Shown here: positions 1 through 9,179 of the stretch, one piece after another
How positions within the stretch are numbered: the stretch's first letter is position 1
Layout of the letters: each line of letters opens with the position of its first letter
Source: Nitrosotalea sp.
GTDB taxonomy: Archaea; Thermoproteota; Nitrososphaeria; Nitrososphaerales; Nitrosopumilaceae
Reading direction: 5' to 3'
Assembly: GCA_025449485.1 (NCBI GenBank)
Contig: JANWJG010000038.1
Coordinates: 1-49,114 of the forward strand
Length of the DNA: 49,114 nucleotides
Position numbers and translations under genes: made by a program
Notes under the pieces: model-generated
Databases searched by the model: none
What the model saw: only the letters and a program-made list of their open reading frames with translations
What the model was told of the DNA's origin: nothing

Positions 1-1230
1 AGAAGACACTTGAGTGATACAAAAAGACAAGGTAGAGTGCAATCTGTCAACTGTTTCATGGGCAACCAAAGAGAAATGGTGGGACAACTTGCAGCAGGAA
101 ACATTCCAGCTTTGCTTGGACTGGAACACGCAAGAGCAGGTCAGACTTTATCATCTGTACCTGGCATTCCAGCATTTGAGGGAATCCAATATGTATCAGA
201 GCCTGTTGTGCAAATTGCAGTAGAGCCAAAACATCCTAAAGACTTGCCAAGACTAGTTGAAGCATTAAACCGTATTACAATAGAAGACCCTAACTTGGTT
301 GTAAAAATTAACGAAGAATCAGGTGAGACTGTAATTGCCGGCATGGGTGTGTTACACCTTGAAATTGCAACTGCACTAATTGCAGATGCCAAGGTGGATA
401 TTGTCACATCACAGCCATTGATCAATTATAGAGAGACAATTCGAGGTGGTGCAGGACCTATCATGTCAAAATCACCTAACAGACACAACAAGATATTCAT
501 GAAGGTTGAACCATTGGATGAGAAAATTGCTGAGATGATACGAAACGGTACACTAAACGAATACAAGGACAAGAAGGAAGTTGCCAAGATTCTCAAAGAA
601 GCAGGCTGGGATGGAGACGAGGCAAAACGTGTCATGAGATTTGATATTAGAGGTAATGTAATGGTAGATGGAACCAAAGGTGTCCAGTTTGTGGGAGAAT
701 CTACCGATTCTATACTATCTGGCTTTGAAGACTCTGTAAAGGAGGGTCCTCTTGCAAGAGAACAGGTAAGAGGATGCAAGTTTACATTCCATCATTTCGT
801 TCCACACGAGGATCCAGCCCACCGAGGCTTGTCCCAGTTGGGACCTGCTGCAAGAAGAGCCTGTACGGGTGTCATGCTTTTGTCTAATCCTGTTTTGCTA
901 GAGCCAACACTTGGAATCGAGGTACGTGTGCCACAAGAAATGATTGGAAACGTTGCAGGTGTGATATCAGGTAAAAGAGGCAAGGTGCTAAACATGGAAC
1001 AAAAAGGTGTCATACACATAATATCAGGTGAGCTTCCAGCATCTGAAACATTTGACTTGTCTGAAATAATGAGAGGCCAGACTGCAGGACGTGCCATGTG
1101 GAACACCCACTTTAAGGCATGGACTCCGGTACCAAACTCTATTTTGACCAAGGTAATTGCTGATATCAGAAAGAGAAAGGGATTGTCACCAGAAGTGCCA
1201 ACTCCAGACGAATACGTCGACAGCGAGTAA
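1..1230 (+). CDS. fusA: Translation elongation factor EF-2, C-terminal portion (5' truncated by window edge)
   Basis: ORF 10..1230; domain III-V motifs GVLHLEIATALI, PHEDPAHRGLSQLGPAARRAC (diphthamide-loop region), IEVRVPQEMIGNVAGVISGKRGKV, FDLSEIMRGQTAGRAMW; ORF probably continues upstream of base 1. Confidence 0.95.
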   Translation, partial: RRHLSDTKRQGRVQSVNCFMGNQREMVGQLAAGNIPALLGLEHARAGQTLSSVPGIPAFEGIQYVSEPVVQIAVEPKHPKDLPRLVEALNRITIEDPNLVVKINEESGETVIAGMGVLHLEIATALIADAKVDIVTSQPLINYRETIRGGAGPIMSKSPNRHNKIFMKVEPLDEKIAEMIRNGTLNEYKDKKEVAKILKEAGWDGDEAKRVMRFDIRGNVMVDGTKGVQFVGESTDSILSGFEDSVKEGPLAREQVRGCKFTFHHFVPHEDPAHRGLSQLGPAARRACTGVMLLSNPVLLEPTLGIEVRVPQEMIGNVAGVISGKRGKVLNMEQKGVIHIISGELPASETFDLSEIMRGQTAGRAMWNTHFKAWTPVPNSILTKVIADIRKRKGLSPEVPTPDEYVDSE

Positions 1231-1339
1231 AAAGGATACGCCCCCTCTTTGTACCTAAAAAATCCCGCTGTCTAGATTATAACGAAAGTTATGATTTGTT
1301 GGAGAGAAGTTAATTATTACGAAAGTTATGATTTGCTAA

Positions 1340-2026
1340 TTGAAACATAGTAGATCAGTTATTTTTGCATTCTCTTTTCTAGTTGGCGGATTAATGACAG
1401 GATTATCACTTAATGCATATGCGCAAACATCTGATCTTATTGTCTTGGATCAAAGAAATAACCATGGGCAATTTTCAATAGATAACGTTCACGTAGTTGA
1501 GAAGCAGTACTATAAAGTAATTTTTATGGACGTTCATGTAAAAGTCAAAGATTTAGCACTTGAAGATATTGCAGACGTTTACTGGACTAGCATAACATTG
1601 ACCAACGAAAATGGTAAAAAATATTCTGCGGAAGGAAGGGATGGTCCAGATTGTAAGAAAGACTGGGATGGAACTTTTTGGGATAGCACGACTGTCAAAG
1701 GCTCAGATGGTGGAATTGGCATGCATTCATTTTGCTACATGGTAGAAAAAGAATTTCATAATTTCAAAGTCTATTACATAATTCCTTTTAACAATCTCAA
1801 CAATCCCTACACTCCATTTCAGATCGGAAACATTGTTCTAGACCAATCCAATGATCCTACTTCAACTCCATCTTCAAGCTCAACTGATTCAAACCCATCT
1901 TCTTCAATTCCATCCATATCTAGTGCTAGCCAATCTGCTACTAACATATTTGAACAGTTGATGAATTTTCTAAGACAAATTTTTCATTTCATGATATTAG
2001 GAACTTCTTTCCTAAATGACTCTTAA
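1340..2026 (+). CDS. Secreted hypothetical protein with signal peptide and Ser/Pro-rich tail
   Basis: Hydrophobic leader VIFAFSFLVGGLMTGLSLNAYAQ; low-complexity STPSSSSTDSNPSSSIPSISS near C-terminus; TTG start. Confidence 0.7.
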   Translation: MKHSRSVIFAFSFLVGGLMTGLSLNAYAQTSDLIVLDQRNNHGQFSIDNVHVVEKQYYKVIFMDVHVKVKDLALEDIADVYWTSITLTNENGKKYSAEGRDGPDCKKDWDGTFWDSTTVKGSDGGIGMHSFCYMVEKEFHNFKVYYIIPFNNLNNPYTPFQIGNIVLDQSNDPTSTPSSSSTDSNPSSSIPSISSASQSATNIFEQLMNFLRQIFHFMILGTSFLNDS

Positions 2027-2663
2027 AGGAAAGACAAATCATTACAACGTCAAATTCCTCAAGGGTTACGGATTCTCAATCAAGGTAAAAGATTCAAAAA
2101 TTGTATTGAAGAATTGCCCTGATCCTTTCAAAGAACCTGAAGTTGAAGAGTGGTATGTCAACAATATGCCGTATGAGAAAATTGTAATGTCAGGAAAAGG
2201 CTACGTGTCCACTGAGGCATTATCCTTACTCTCCCAACATCATAGGAATTTGATTCTAGTTGATACATACGGAAGGGCTACAACGTATCTAAATCCTTCA
2301 TCAATTCCATCAGGCTGTATTTTACAAAAATTACACGCCACTATTGATACTCTGTCATTACCATATATGGAAATAATGTTTCAAGTAACTCGAACTATTA
2401 GAAAGACAACAACTGCACTTGCAATCATTAAAAGTCTGCGAGAAGTAGGAGTGTCTGATGAAGAACAGGTCTGTCACAAATTACAACAATATTACAGGTG
2501 TAGCATTTCAGATTGTTTTGACAATCCACAGTACCTAAGAAAAGTTCTAGATGAGATTTATGGAGATCGTTCAAGAGAAATTACAAAGTTAATCCACCAC
2601 AACTTAGGAGAAGACGTAAATCATATCTCTACCGAATGTTTTCTTGAAGCTTTAAGCAATTAG
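2016..2663 (+). CDS. Cas1 N-terminal-domain-like protein fused to a small thaumarchaeal C-terminal domain; catalytic Cas1 helical domain absent
   Basis: YEKIVMSGKGYVSTEALSLLSQHHRNLILVDTYGRATTYLNP resembles the Cas1 beta-domain; C-terminus DCFDNPQYLRKVLDEIYGDRSREITKLI matches ORF 4460..4891. Confidence 0.65.
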   Translation: MTLKGKTNHYNVKFLKGYGFSIKVKDSKIVLKNCPDPFKEPEVEEWYVNNMPYEKIVMSGKGYVSTEALSLLSQHHRNLILVDTYGRATTYLNPSSIPSGCILQKLHATIDTLSLPYMEIMFQVTRTIRKTTTALAIIKSLREVGVSDEEQVCHKLQQYYRCSISDCFDNPQYLRKVLDEIYGDRSREITKLIHHNLGEDVNHISTECFLEALSN

Positions 2664-2775
2664 AGCATCATCAATCAAAGGTAACAGTTTTATCGATACT
2701 ACTTTTATGGGATTTTCATAAATCTCTCAAGATTAAGAAATACTGAAGATGTCTTCAATAGCAACATGTTATCGG

Positions 2776-2898
2776 TTATTTTTGACAAATTCGCCTGTGC
2801 AAGTTTTCAAATGCAACATGGCTCATTTTGCCATCAATGAAGTCAAAAGCATCTATTTCTAGATCTTTTTTATTGCTTTTTTGGTGTACGTCTTCCAT
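2776..2898 (-). CDS. Short hypothetical ORF (40 aa)
   Basis: MEDVHQKSNKKDLEIDAFDFIDGKMSHVAFENLHRRICQK*; no other support. Confidence 0.25.
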   Translation of the reverse strand: MEDVHQKSNKKDLEIDAFDFIDGKMSHVAFENLHRRICQK

Positions 2899-3062
2899 GA
2901 ATTATAATACAATCCATTGATGATTAACACTAGCAAGTCTTTTCTTGTAACACTATGGTCCTATTACTGATTAATTGAGTTATTTCCAACAAATCATAAC
3001 TTATGCCATAATGTAGTTGTCGGTGCATGGCAGATGTTTGCTGAACAAATTCCTGACTAACA

Positions 3063-3232
3063 TTGAATATTCAAAGTACACGTAGATCCTGTAGGTTGAG
3101 TAGTTGGTGTAGTTGAAAGTATACTTGCAAATACAGCAGGAGTGGCAGATCCACCACCATTGGCGTTATACGAGCTCACTTCATAATAATGTGCATTCAC
3201 ATTTGGAACATACAAGTTATTATATCTTAAAT
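3063..3232 (-). pseudogene. Fossil of a fibronectin type III-like domain
   Basis: Minus-strand frame reads *DLRYNNLYVPNVNAHYYEVSSYNANGGGSATPAVFASILSTTPTTQPTGSTCTLNIQC*, the second half of an FN3 repeat bounded by stops with no start. Confidence 0.5.
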
Positions 3233-3247
3233 CCTATTGGGAATTTT

Positions 3248-3706
3248 ATGAAACTCAAATTGGTAATAATTGGGATAGTTATTGCCACATCTTCAGCGAT
3301 ACTTTATGTAAAAACACCAAGTCTCATTTCTCAGATGGTACATTCTATGATGGTGATGGCAGGACCCTCAACTTCTTCCTCGTCCTTCAATACTTCAAGT
3401 ATGCTCCATGCTATGGGATATCCATCAAGAACTGTCGTCATTCCAATCATACAGTCTTCATTTATAGGATTTGGAATTATGGGATTAATCATGACTATCT
3501 ATGGAATGGCAGCAAAAAAATACAAAAGGCAATTTGTAGCAAAAAGTTCTCCGGACCAAGAACCTGGAACAGAAGAACCCACTGCTAATTCTCAACCAGA
3601 TAATCCACAGAAAAATTACAAGGCCTTAAGCAAATTACAAGAAAGATTAGCGAATGGTGAAATTACTACAAGTGAATTTGAACGAATAAAGAAACTTTTA
3701 GATTAA
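3248..3706 (+). CDS. Membrane protein with C-terminal SHOCT domain
   Basis: Two hydrophobic segments; C-terminus ALSKLQERLANGEITTSEFERIKKLLD is SHOCT-like; internal ATG at 3248 preferred over 3113. Confidence 0.7.
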   Translation: MKLKLVIIGIVIATSSAILYVKTPSLISQMVHSMMVMAGPSTSSSSFNTSSMLHAMGYPSRTVVIPIIQSSFIGFGIMGLIMTIYGMAAKKYKRQFVAKSSPDQEPGTEEPTANSQPDNPQKNYKALSKLQERLANGEITTSEFERIKKLLD

Positions 3707-3903
3707 TCAAAAATTACCTACACTGAACATTTTGCAATCATGTTCGCTATTTTTGAGAACATGTACCATTGGTTACGCCAAATTTTATTTAAGGTGCGTT
3801 CACATTTATGTCAGGTTCATGTGCAAATTTGTCAATGTTACAGACTAGTCTTGCGTTAGTTTTTTTGAGATTGTTGTTGAAAATTCTCTTTGATCTTAGA
3901 TTG

Positions 3904-4179
3904 TTAGGATCCGATGTGGTAAGATAGTGGTATTGATTGCCTGGCAGTATCTTTAATCCTAGACATGTTAAACCAAAACAAATTTCTTACTTGCTTTGTA
4001 CGACTCAGCATAAACAACGCAAAGGCTCCTTCAAAATACGATATGCTTGAGAGTGGATTTTGATGGGATATCTGGAGTGCAGTTAATAGAATTGTTATAC
4101 TTGACATTGCAAGAACTGTAGAATAGTACATGGTGTATTTCTTGGCCTCTGGGTTGTGAAAAGATGAGGGCAATTTCAT
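3904..4179 (-). CDS. Small hypothetical membrane protein
   Basis: 91 aa, two hydrophobic stretches. Confidence 0.45.
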   Translation of the reverse strand: MKLPSSFHNPEAKKYTMYYSTVLAMSSITILLTALQISHQNPLSSISYFEGAFALFMLSRTKQVRNLFWFNMSRIKDTARQSIPLSYHIGS

Positions 4180-4459
4180 AAAATACTATCTTCTAATCTA
4201 GCATTTAAAACCCGTCTGCCAATTTTGGAAATATGTCATCTGTCTATTTATCAATAATTTAGAATAGGTTAGTTTGGTCTATTATGTGACCTTTAGATTT
4301 CAATTTTACCTTACACCTCATTGAGTTTGTCGAACAAAATACTGTGCTTGATGTGTATACATAGCCTTGTACCGCACATGTACCGTACTATGTGCCTAAA
4401 TTAGTATCCAAAAATGGGAAATATTGCTTATTGTTATCTAATATTAGAAAACTTTATCT

Positions 4460-4891
4460 ATGAATCTGGCGATTTATGGATCCATGATTAATGAAACAAA
4501 TCCATGGCATAGTCAGGAAATAGTTTCAAATTCAAAGATGATGCGAGCTAGTTCTGAATCCGCAAGAATTCATGATGAAAAAATACTAAATCAAAACTTT
4601 GGATATGGTGTAAGTGATACCGTTGTACAAAAAGCCATGGTTACTGTGGTAATAGAAAAAGTTCTTTTAGATATTGGCAAGCCGACATATGATAAAGTAT
4701 TGAGGGCTCTATATACAGAATATCACAGTTATCTACCTGATTGTTATGATCATCCTGAATACTTGGCTAATGTACTACGCCAAACATATGGAATTTCATA
4801 CAAATCTATAATTAAAAATATAGAACTTGAGCTCACAGAGTTCTCGTATAAGCACAAAATTCAAAACTTTCTAACTGTAATAGTCAAATAA
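4460..4891 (+). CDS. Hypothetical protein with the DC(F/Y)D(N/H)P.YL..VL...YG domain shared with 2016..2663
   Basis: DCYDHPEYLANVLRQTYGISYKSIIKNIELEL aligns with DCFDNPQYLRKVLDEIYGDRSREITKLIHHNL. Confidence 0.65.
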   Translation: MNLAIYGSMINETNPWHSQEIVSNSKMMRASSESARIHDEKILNQNFGYGVSDTVVQKAMVTVVIEKVLLDIGKPTYDKVLRALYTEYHSYLPDCYDHPEYLANVLRQTYGISYKSIIKNIELELTEFSYKHKIQNFLTVIVK

Positions 4892-5083
4892 CTCTCTGTT
4901 AGCACCAAAATCTTGGCCTTGTCTTGCATGTGGTTATATGTGGTAACTGCAAATAACTCGTAAATACACATTCAAGGTCATTTCAGTCTCAAAGCATGCG
5001 AGGGTGGAAAACTTGCGCTACCAAACAGATGCTAGAGAATGCGTGGAAGAAAGACTAGCAGATATTTTAGAAACAAGTGGCAA

Positions 5084-5287
5084 TTATCCGTCATGATAAT
5101 AGTTTGGCTGTTTTGTCCAACCTTTCTTCTTTCCAAACTCTGTTAGTAAATTCATGATTTCATCATAAGAATCTTGAGTTATTATCTCACGGTCTATTAT
5201 CTGAGAAAGTATGGATTCCAGTCTCATATGTTTACTTTCAATCATATTTGTCAAGTCGTTAATTGCTTGCTTGATATCATCAGACAT
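5084..5287 (-). CDS. Small hypothetical helical protein
   Basis: 67 aa ORF MSDDIKQAINDLTNMIESKHMRLESILSQ... Confidence 0.5.
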   Translation of the reverse strand: MSDDIKQAINDLTNMIESKHMRLESILSQIIDREIITQDSYDEIMNLLTEFGKKKGWTKQPNYYHDG

Positions 5288-5486
5288 AACACCTCTAGAT
5301 CTTATCCGAGTTCTAAACCTTTACTGAAATAACATTTCCATGCGTAATTTGGTGAGGTTCTATTTTTTTGACAGTGAATGAAAAGACAAATCCTCTCTTC
5401 TGTGACATTGCCTAAGATAACTTTGTAATATGGAACATTAAGATTCGTTGAAAATTGTCTAAGATTAATACAAAAAATTGGTGCTG

Positions 5487-5735
5487 TTAAAATGAGGTTT
5501 TACGTACTAGCGATTTTTGTCTTAGATGATATTTTGTACTAAAACCAAAGTGTTTCAATTCAGAGTATATCTCAAGCAGATCATAATAGCTAGGCTTGAT
5601 TTTTCCAAGGTCTTCTCTGCTTATTCCAAACTTGTTTATTACATCCAAGAGGAAATCCCTGTTAACTAGGCCAATAACATGTGATCCGTCGTCTCTTATA
5701 ATACAATGACCTAATCTTACAGTTGTTTCATGCAT
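5487..5735 (-). CDS. Hypothetical protein
   Basis: 82 aa ORF with non-repetitive composition. Confidence 0.45.
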   Translation of the reverse strand: MHETTVRLGHCIIRDDGSHVIGLVNRDFLLDVINKFGISREDLGKIKPSYYDLLEIYSELKHFGFSTKYHLRQKSLVRKTSF

Positions 5736-5989
5736 AACTAGTCAAACAATTTTTTATATTTATGGTTGGTCTTCCAAATTTGGAAATTGTAAACGTATGT
5801 TGACGTTATTCTGGAACCATTCCTGATAACCTTGTAATTTCCTGAATACTGGGTCTTTCAGGCACAAAGGGGCTCTAACAGCAAATAGGGGAAAGAACAA
5901 CTTCTTGATTATTGTTGTATCTTAATTGGTTAGCTGCTATCTAAAAGTTGACAATATTTTTTTAATAATAAATACGAAAAGTTGGATCA

Positions 5990-6250
5990 TTGGGTCCAGT
6001 CACAGTACCACAGAATTTCTTGAGGGTTATGGATGATGCAGTAAATGACAATATGGAAAAGGCTGCCAAGAAAAAGGGTATGCCAGTTCATGAGTTGTTC
6101 ATGATATTTCAAGAGTCTGGGTGGCAAAAAGATGCTGCTAATAATCCGATGCAACTTGATGCAATTAGCAGAAAATATGATAGAGTAGAAGTACGTGAAA
6201 ATAAGGTCGATACTGAATACAAGCAGGAATATCTTGTATACGTTAGCTAA
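5990..6250 (+). CDS. Hypothetical protein
   Basis: 86 aa ORF with basic/acidic soluble composition; TTG start, internal ATG possible. Confidence 0.5.
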   Translation: MGPVTVPQNFLRVMDDAVNDNMEKAAKKKGMPVHELFMIFQESGWQKDAANNPMQLDAISRKYDRVEVRENKVDTEYKQEYLVYVS

Positions 6251-6329
6251 AAATCAAACCTGTAGAAATATGGCTTGTTAATATAATCTAGTCTACAATT
6301 CAAAATAATTGTCAGACGATAACTTTACC

Positions 6330-6428
6330 ACTATACACAAAAGTACTGTGGAAGGAGCTCAAGCATATATCATAAAACCATTCAGTTTTACGGACGTGTT
6401 AAACGCCATAACGATGATACTAAACTAG
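6330..6428 (+). pseudogene. Fossil of a response-regulator receiver domain C-terminus
   Basis: Frame reads ...KSTVEGAQAYIIKPFSFTDVLNAITMILN*, the REC signature GA..Y(I/L).KPF...L...I, with no start. Confidence 0.65.
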
Positions 6429-6500
6429 TGTATTAGTAACATCTTATCAATCCGCAATCTGTTGGAAATGATTTAAAGTCCATGTCCGAGTTACAATGTC

Positions 6501-6722
6501 GTGATTCGCAGTTATAAAATTCTAATAATTGGAGCCTGTATGGAACTTTTTGTTTTATCTAATATTGTAATTTACCATGTTTTTCTTTCTCATGCTCCGT
6601 ATAGTGTAATACTTGTTGCTCTTGGTAATGTGATTCATCCTATACTATTTGGAGGAGTATCTGTATTGTTAGCAGGGACAATAATCTTCTTTAGTGATAA
6701 AAGAAAGATTCAGAAAACCTAG
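6501..6722 (+). CDS. Small membrane protein
   Basis: 73 aa, two predicted TM segments. Confidence 0.5.
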   Translation: MIRSYKILIIGACMELFVLSNIVIYHVFLSHAPYSVILVALGNVIHPILFGGVSVLLAGTIIFFSDKRKIQKT

Positions 6723-6962
6723 TGACATTCTTTGTGGTATCATCGTGTATGAATGCTAGTCAGTCATGCATTAACTCTGGTTCATATGTCTTGGACCCGT
6801 TTTGATAAGAAGTGATTTTTGCTAGAAGATTCGTGTTGTTTCACAAAAGATGTTTCTATGATATGGTATCTGGTGAGGATGAGGATTCTGAGGATGACGA
6901 TTAATGGATACATGATGAACTTGATGCATAATTCTTATAGACAATTTTGAGCCATAATTTTT

Positions 6963-7175
6963 ATGAAGACTCTGACAGGCCTGATTCTAATGTCATTACT
7001 GTTCATTATGACTGTACCGCATGCTCAAGCCCAAGTTAATCCTGGAAACGATCCTGTAATGTGGAGCTATGTGGACCCAACCCAATTTTGGGTTATACTT
7101 GTTGTACTGGTTATAGTCGGTGGAGGGTTTACGATATACTTTCGCAGAAAGCCTGCACCAAAAAATAACACCTAG
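6963..7175 (+). CDS. Small exported single-pass membrane protein
   Basis: Signal MKTLTGLILMSLLFIMTVPHAQAQ plus TM WVILVVLVIVGGGFTIYF. Confidence 0.65.
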   Translation: MKTLTGLILMSLLFIMTVPHAQAQVNPGNDPVMWSYVDPTQFWVILVVLVIVGGGFTIYFRRKPAPKNNT

Positions 7176-7369
7176 GCTTTGGGTTTTACAGTCTTGCCCA
7201 TGAGTAATTTTTGCAATCCTGGAACCATCATGGATATGATTGCAACAAAACCAAAACCTGCTGCAAATAACGCGGCAGTATGGGATTCATACACACGCAT
7301 GACAAGAAACGATGCTGCTGAAAGGCCAAACATGATCAAGGATATTGCAAACATTGTGTTGATTTTCAA
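7172..7369 (-). CDS. Small two-TM membrane protein
   Basis: 65 aa, two TM helices, KPKA tail; convergent with 6963..7175. Confidence 0.6.
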   Translation of the reverse strand: MKINTMFAISLIMFGLSAASFLVMRVYESHTAALFAAGFGFVAIISMMVPGLQKLLMGKTVKPKA

Positions 7370-7571
7370 TTTACAAACCCTTTGACCATACTAGATTTAG
7401 CAATTTCTACTGGAAAAAAGGCAGTACCAAGAGTAAATGATTTATCTTGTGTAAAATTATACATCCTAGACCACAAGGACTCTAACGGGATGATGTTAGT
7501 ATGGCAATCCTTTGACCGATTAGATGTACTGTGGTCAAATCCTTTTCTAATATGGGTATATTGTATCTGTA

Positions 7572-7985
7572 ATGGGATTATTTGGAGGCAAAAAAGAAGA
7601 GTATTGTTCAGTATGTAACAAGAGGACTCCACGTACAAGTAAACCAAAGAAAGAATGGCACATCAAAGGCCAACTCTGTGCAAAATGTTTTGTAGATTTT
7701 ATGAAAAAACCTATTGCGAAAAAAAAGAGTGATGATGTTTGTGTTGCATGTGGGGCAGAACCAGGCGGGCTAAACCTATGGAAACCAAAAAAAGAGTGGC
7801 AACTACAAGGCTGGCTCTGCGAGCCATGTCTTCATGAATGGGAAAAGTCTGATAATGAATTAAAGAAAGCCTGTATCGTATGTAATGCCAAACTTGGCTT
7901 TTTTCCACGCTATGCAAAAAAGGAATGGAACCTCAAGGGGTATTTGTGCAAAAACTGCTGGAATGCCCAAGAGTCAAAAACCTAA
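7572..7985 (+). CDS. Triple zinc-ribbon protein
   Basis: Three tandem CxxC...(K)KEW...G.LC..C units. Confidence 0.75.
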   Translation: MGLFGGKKEEYCSVCNKRTPRTSKPKKEWHIKGQLCAKCFVDFMKKPIAKKKSDDVCVACGAEPGGLNLWKPKKEWQLQGWLCEPCLHEWEKSDNELKKACIVCNAKLGFFPRYAKKEWNLKGYLCKNCWNAQESKT

Positions 7986-8002
7986 AAAAATCATAAATGA
8001 TT

Positions 8003-8287
8003 CTACTCTGGAGGATTTTGGACAAATACATTACAGATCAACCAGTCTGTCTTGGAATCACGATATTGTACGTTGCATGTAACAAACTTGCCCTTTAGTG
8101 CTCGCTCCAAGTCTGCAATGGTTTTCTCTTCATATTGAGGATCCTCGGGATTATCCACCTTGGCAATCATAATCCTCTCAACATTTCCGTATTCCTCCTT
8201 GTTGTCTTTACGAAAATGTGTAACTGACATGTCAAAAGTATTTCCTGATAGACATGCAATTACTGGACCGCCTATTCCATCGCCCAT
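8003..8287 (-). CDS. Hypothetical protein
   Basis: 94 aa ORF MGDGIGGPVIACLSGNTFDMSVTHFRKDNKEEYGNVE... Confidence 0.6.
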   Translation of the reverse strand: MGDGIGGPVIACLSGNTFDMSVTHFRKDNKEEYGNVERIMIAKVDNPEDPQYEEKTIADLERALKGKFVTCNVQYRDSKTDWLICNVFVQNPPE

Positions 8288-8397
8288 GTTTTGTGTATTT
8301 TTTGTGTACCATAATTAACTATTCCACTATGGTTCCTATGTGGTTCTAAACAGTCTATTGTCAAGATCTTTATGATGTCAAACCACGAAATAAAACC

Positions 8398-8844
8398 ATG
8401 AGTAAAACAGAAGTACTAAGCGAGAAGACAAACAAACCAGAGACAAAAGAAATCTATTCAGTATACAGACAGAACGTAAACCGTTACTTTGAAGAAGCAG
8501 AGAAAAGCATGGTGCAATGCATGGAGGCAGCTTCGAGCCTGCAACAAGAATTTGTCTTGGCATGCAAAAATGCAATAGACAATACGGTTGCATTCCAACA
8601 AGAAGTGGTGACAAAGAGCGGACTTGGTTCAAACATTCCACAGTCTTATCTGAAATCAATCAATGATGCATCAGACGAATTTGTTAAAGCCGTCTCTCTT
8701 CAGAACAAGGCAGTGATAACTGCAATCGATGCTACAAGACAGAATATCAAGACATTCAATGACAACTTGAAGACATTTACTACTATGGATACTGGCACAA
8801 TGTCATCATGGTTTTCAGCCTGGAAACCTGTACGAAATCCATAG
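8398..8844 (+). CDS. Phasin-like helical protein (possible PHA-granule associated)
   Basis: All-helical 148 aa; NRYFEEAEKSMVQCMEAASSLQQEFVLACKNAIDNTVAFQQEV resembles phasins. Confidence 0.5.
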   Translation: MSKTEVLSEKTNKPETKEIYSVYRQNVNRYFEEAEKSMVQCMEAASSLQQEFVLACKNAIDNTVAFQQEVVTKSGLGSNIPQSYLKSINDASDEFVKAVSLQNKAVITAIDATRQNIKTFNDNLKTFTTMDTGTMSSWFSAWKPVRNP

Positions 8845-9035
8845 ATCATATCTTTTTATTTTTTAGGCACGAAAAAATAAATTTTCCTTGTATTTACGCC
8901 TTGTCTAAACGTCAATCTAGGCGCAATCCAACATTTTTGTTGCAAAATTGTATTGAATTGATAAATAATTTTTCTGACACTATTCCATCATGACAAAAAC
9001 AAAAACAATCCGAGAAATGCAAGGAGGAAAACTCT

Positions 9036-9179
9036 GATGACTGACTCGGCTACAATCACAAAGTGTCTAGACTATGCAGTCCAGATAATGCAATGGGTTG
9101 ATGGAAAAGAACACCTGTTGGCAATGGGCAAAGTCTTTCTCTGCACGCTATTCCTAGGAGGTCCATAGCATGGCAGTAG
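9036..9179 (+). CDS. Small ORF (47 aa) overlapping the next gene
   Basis: ATG at 9036 preceded by aaggagg; stop 9177-9179 overlaps ATG at 9170. Confidence 0.4.

Noticed and set aside
1279-1340. Two copies of acgaaagttatgatttg as a possible mini-CRISPR near the Cas1-like gene
   Set aside because: Only two 17-bp copies at a 37-bp period directly upstream of a gene start; no array and no further cas genes.
4980-5094. Plus-strand peptide VENLRYQTDARECVEERLADILETSGNYPS*
   Set aside because: About 30 aa with only a GTG start; no independent support.
6840-6904. Acidic tail HKRCFYDMVSGEDEDSEDDD* as a gene fossil
   Set aside because: Too short and low-complexity to assign.
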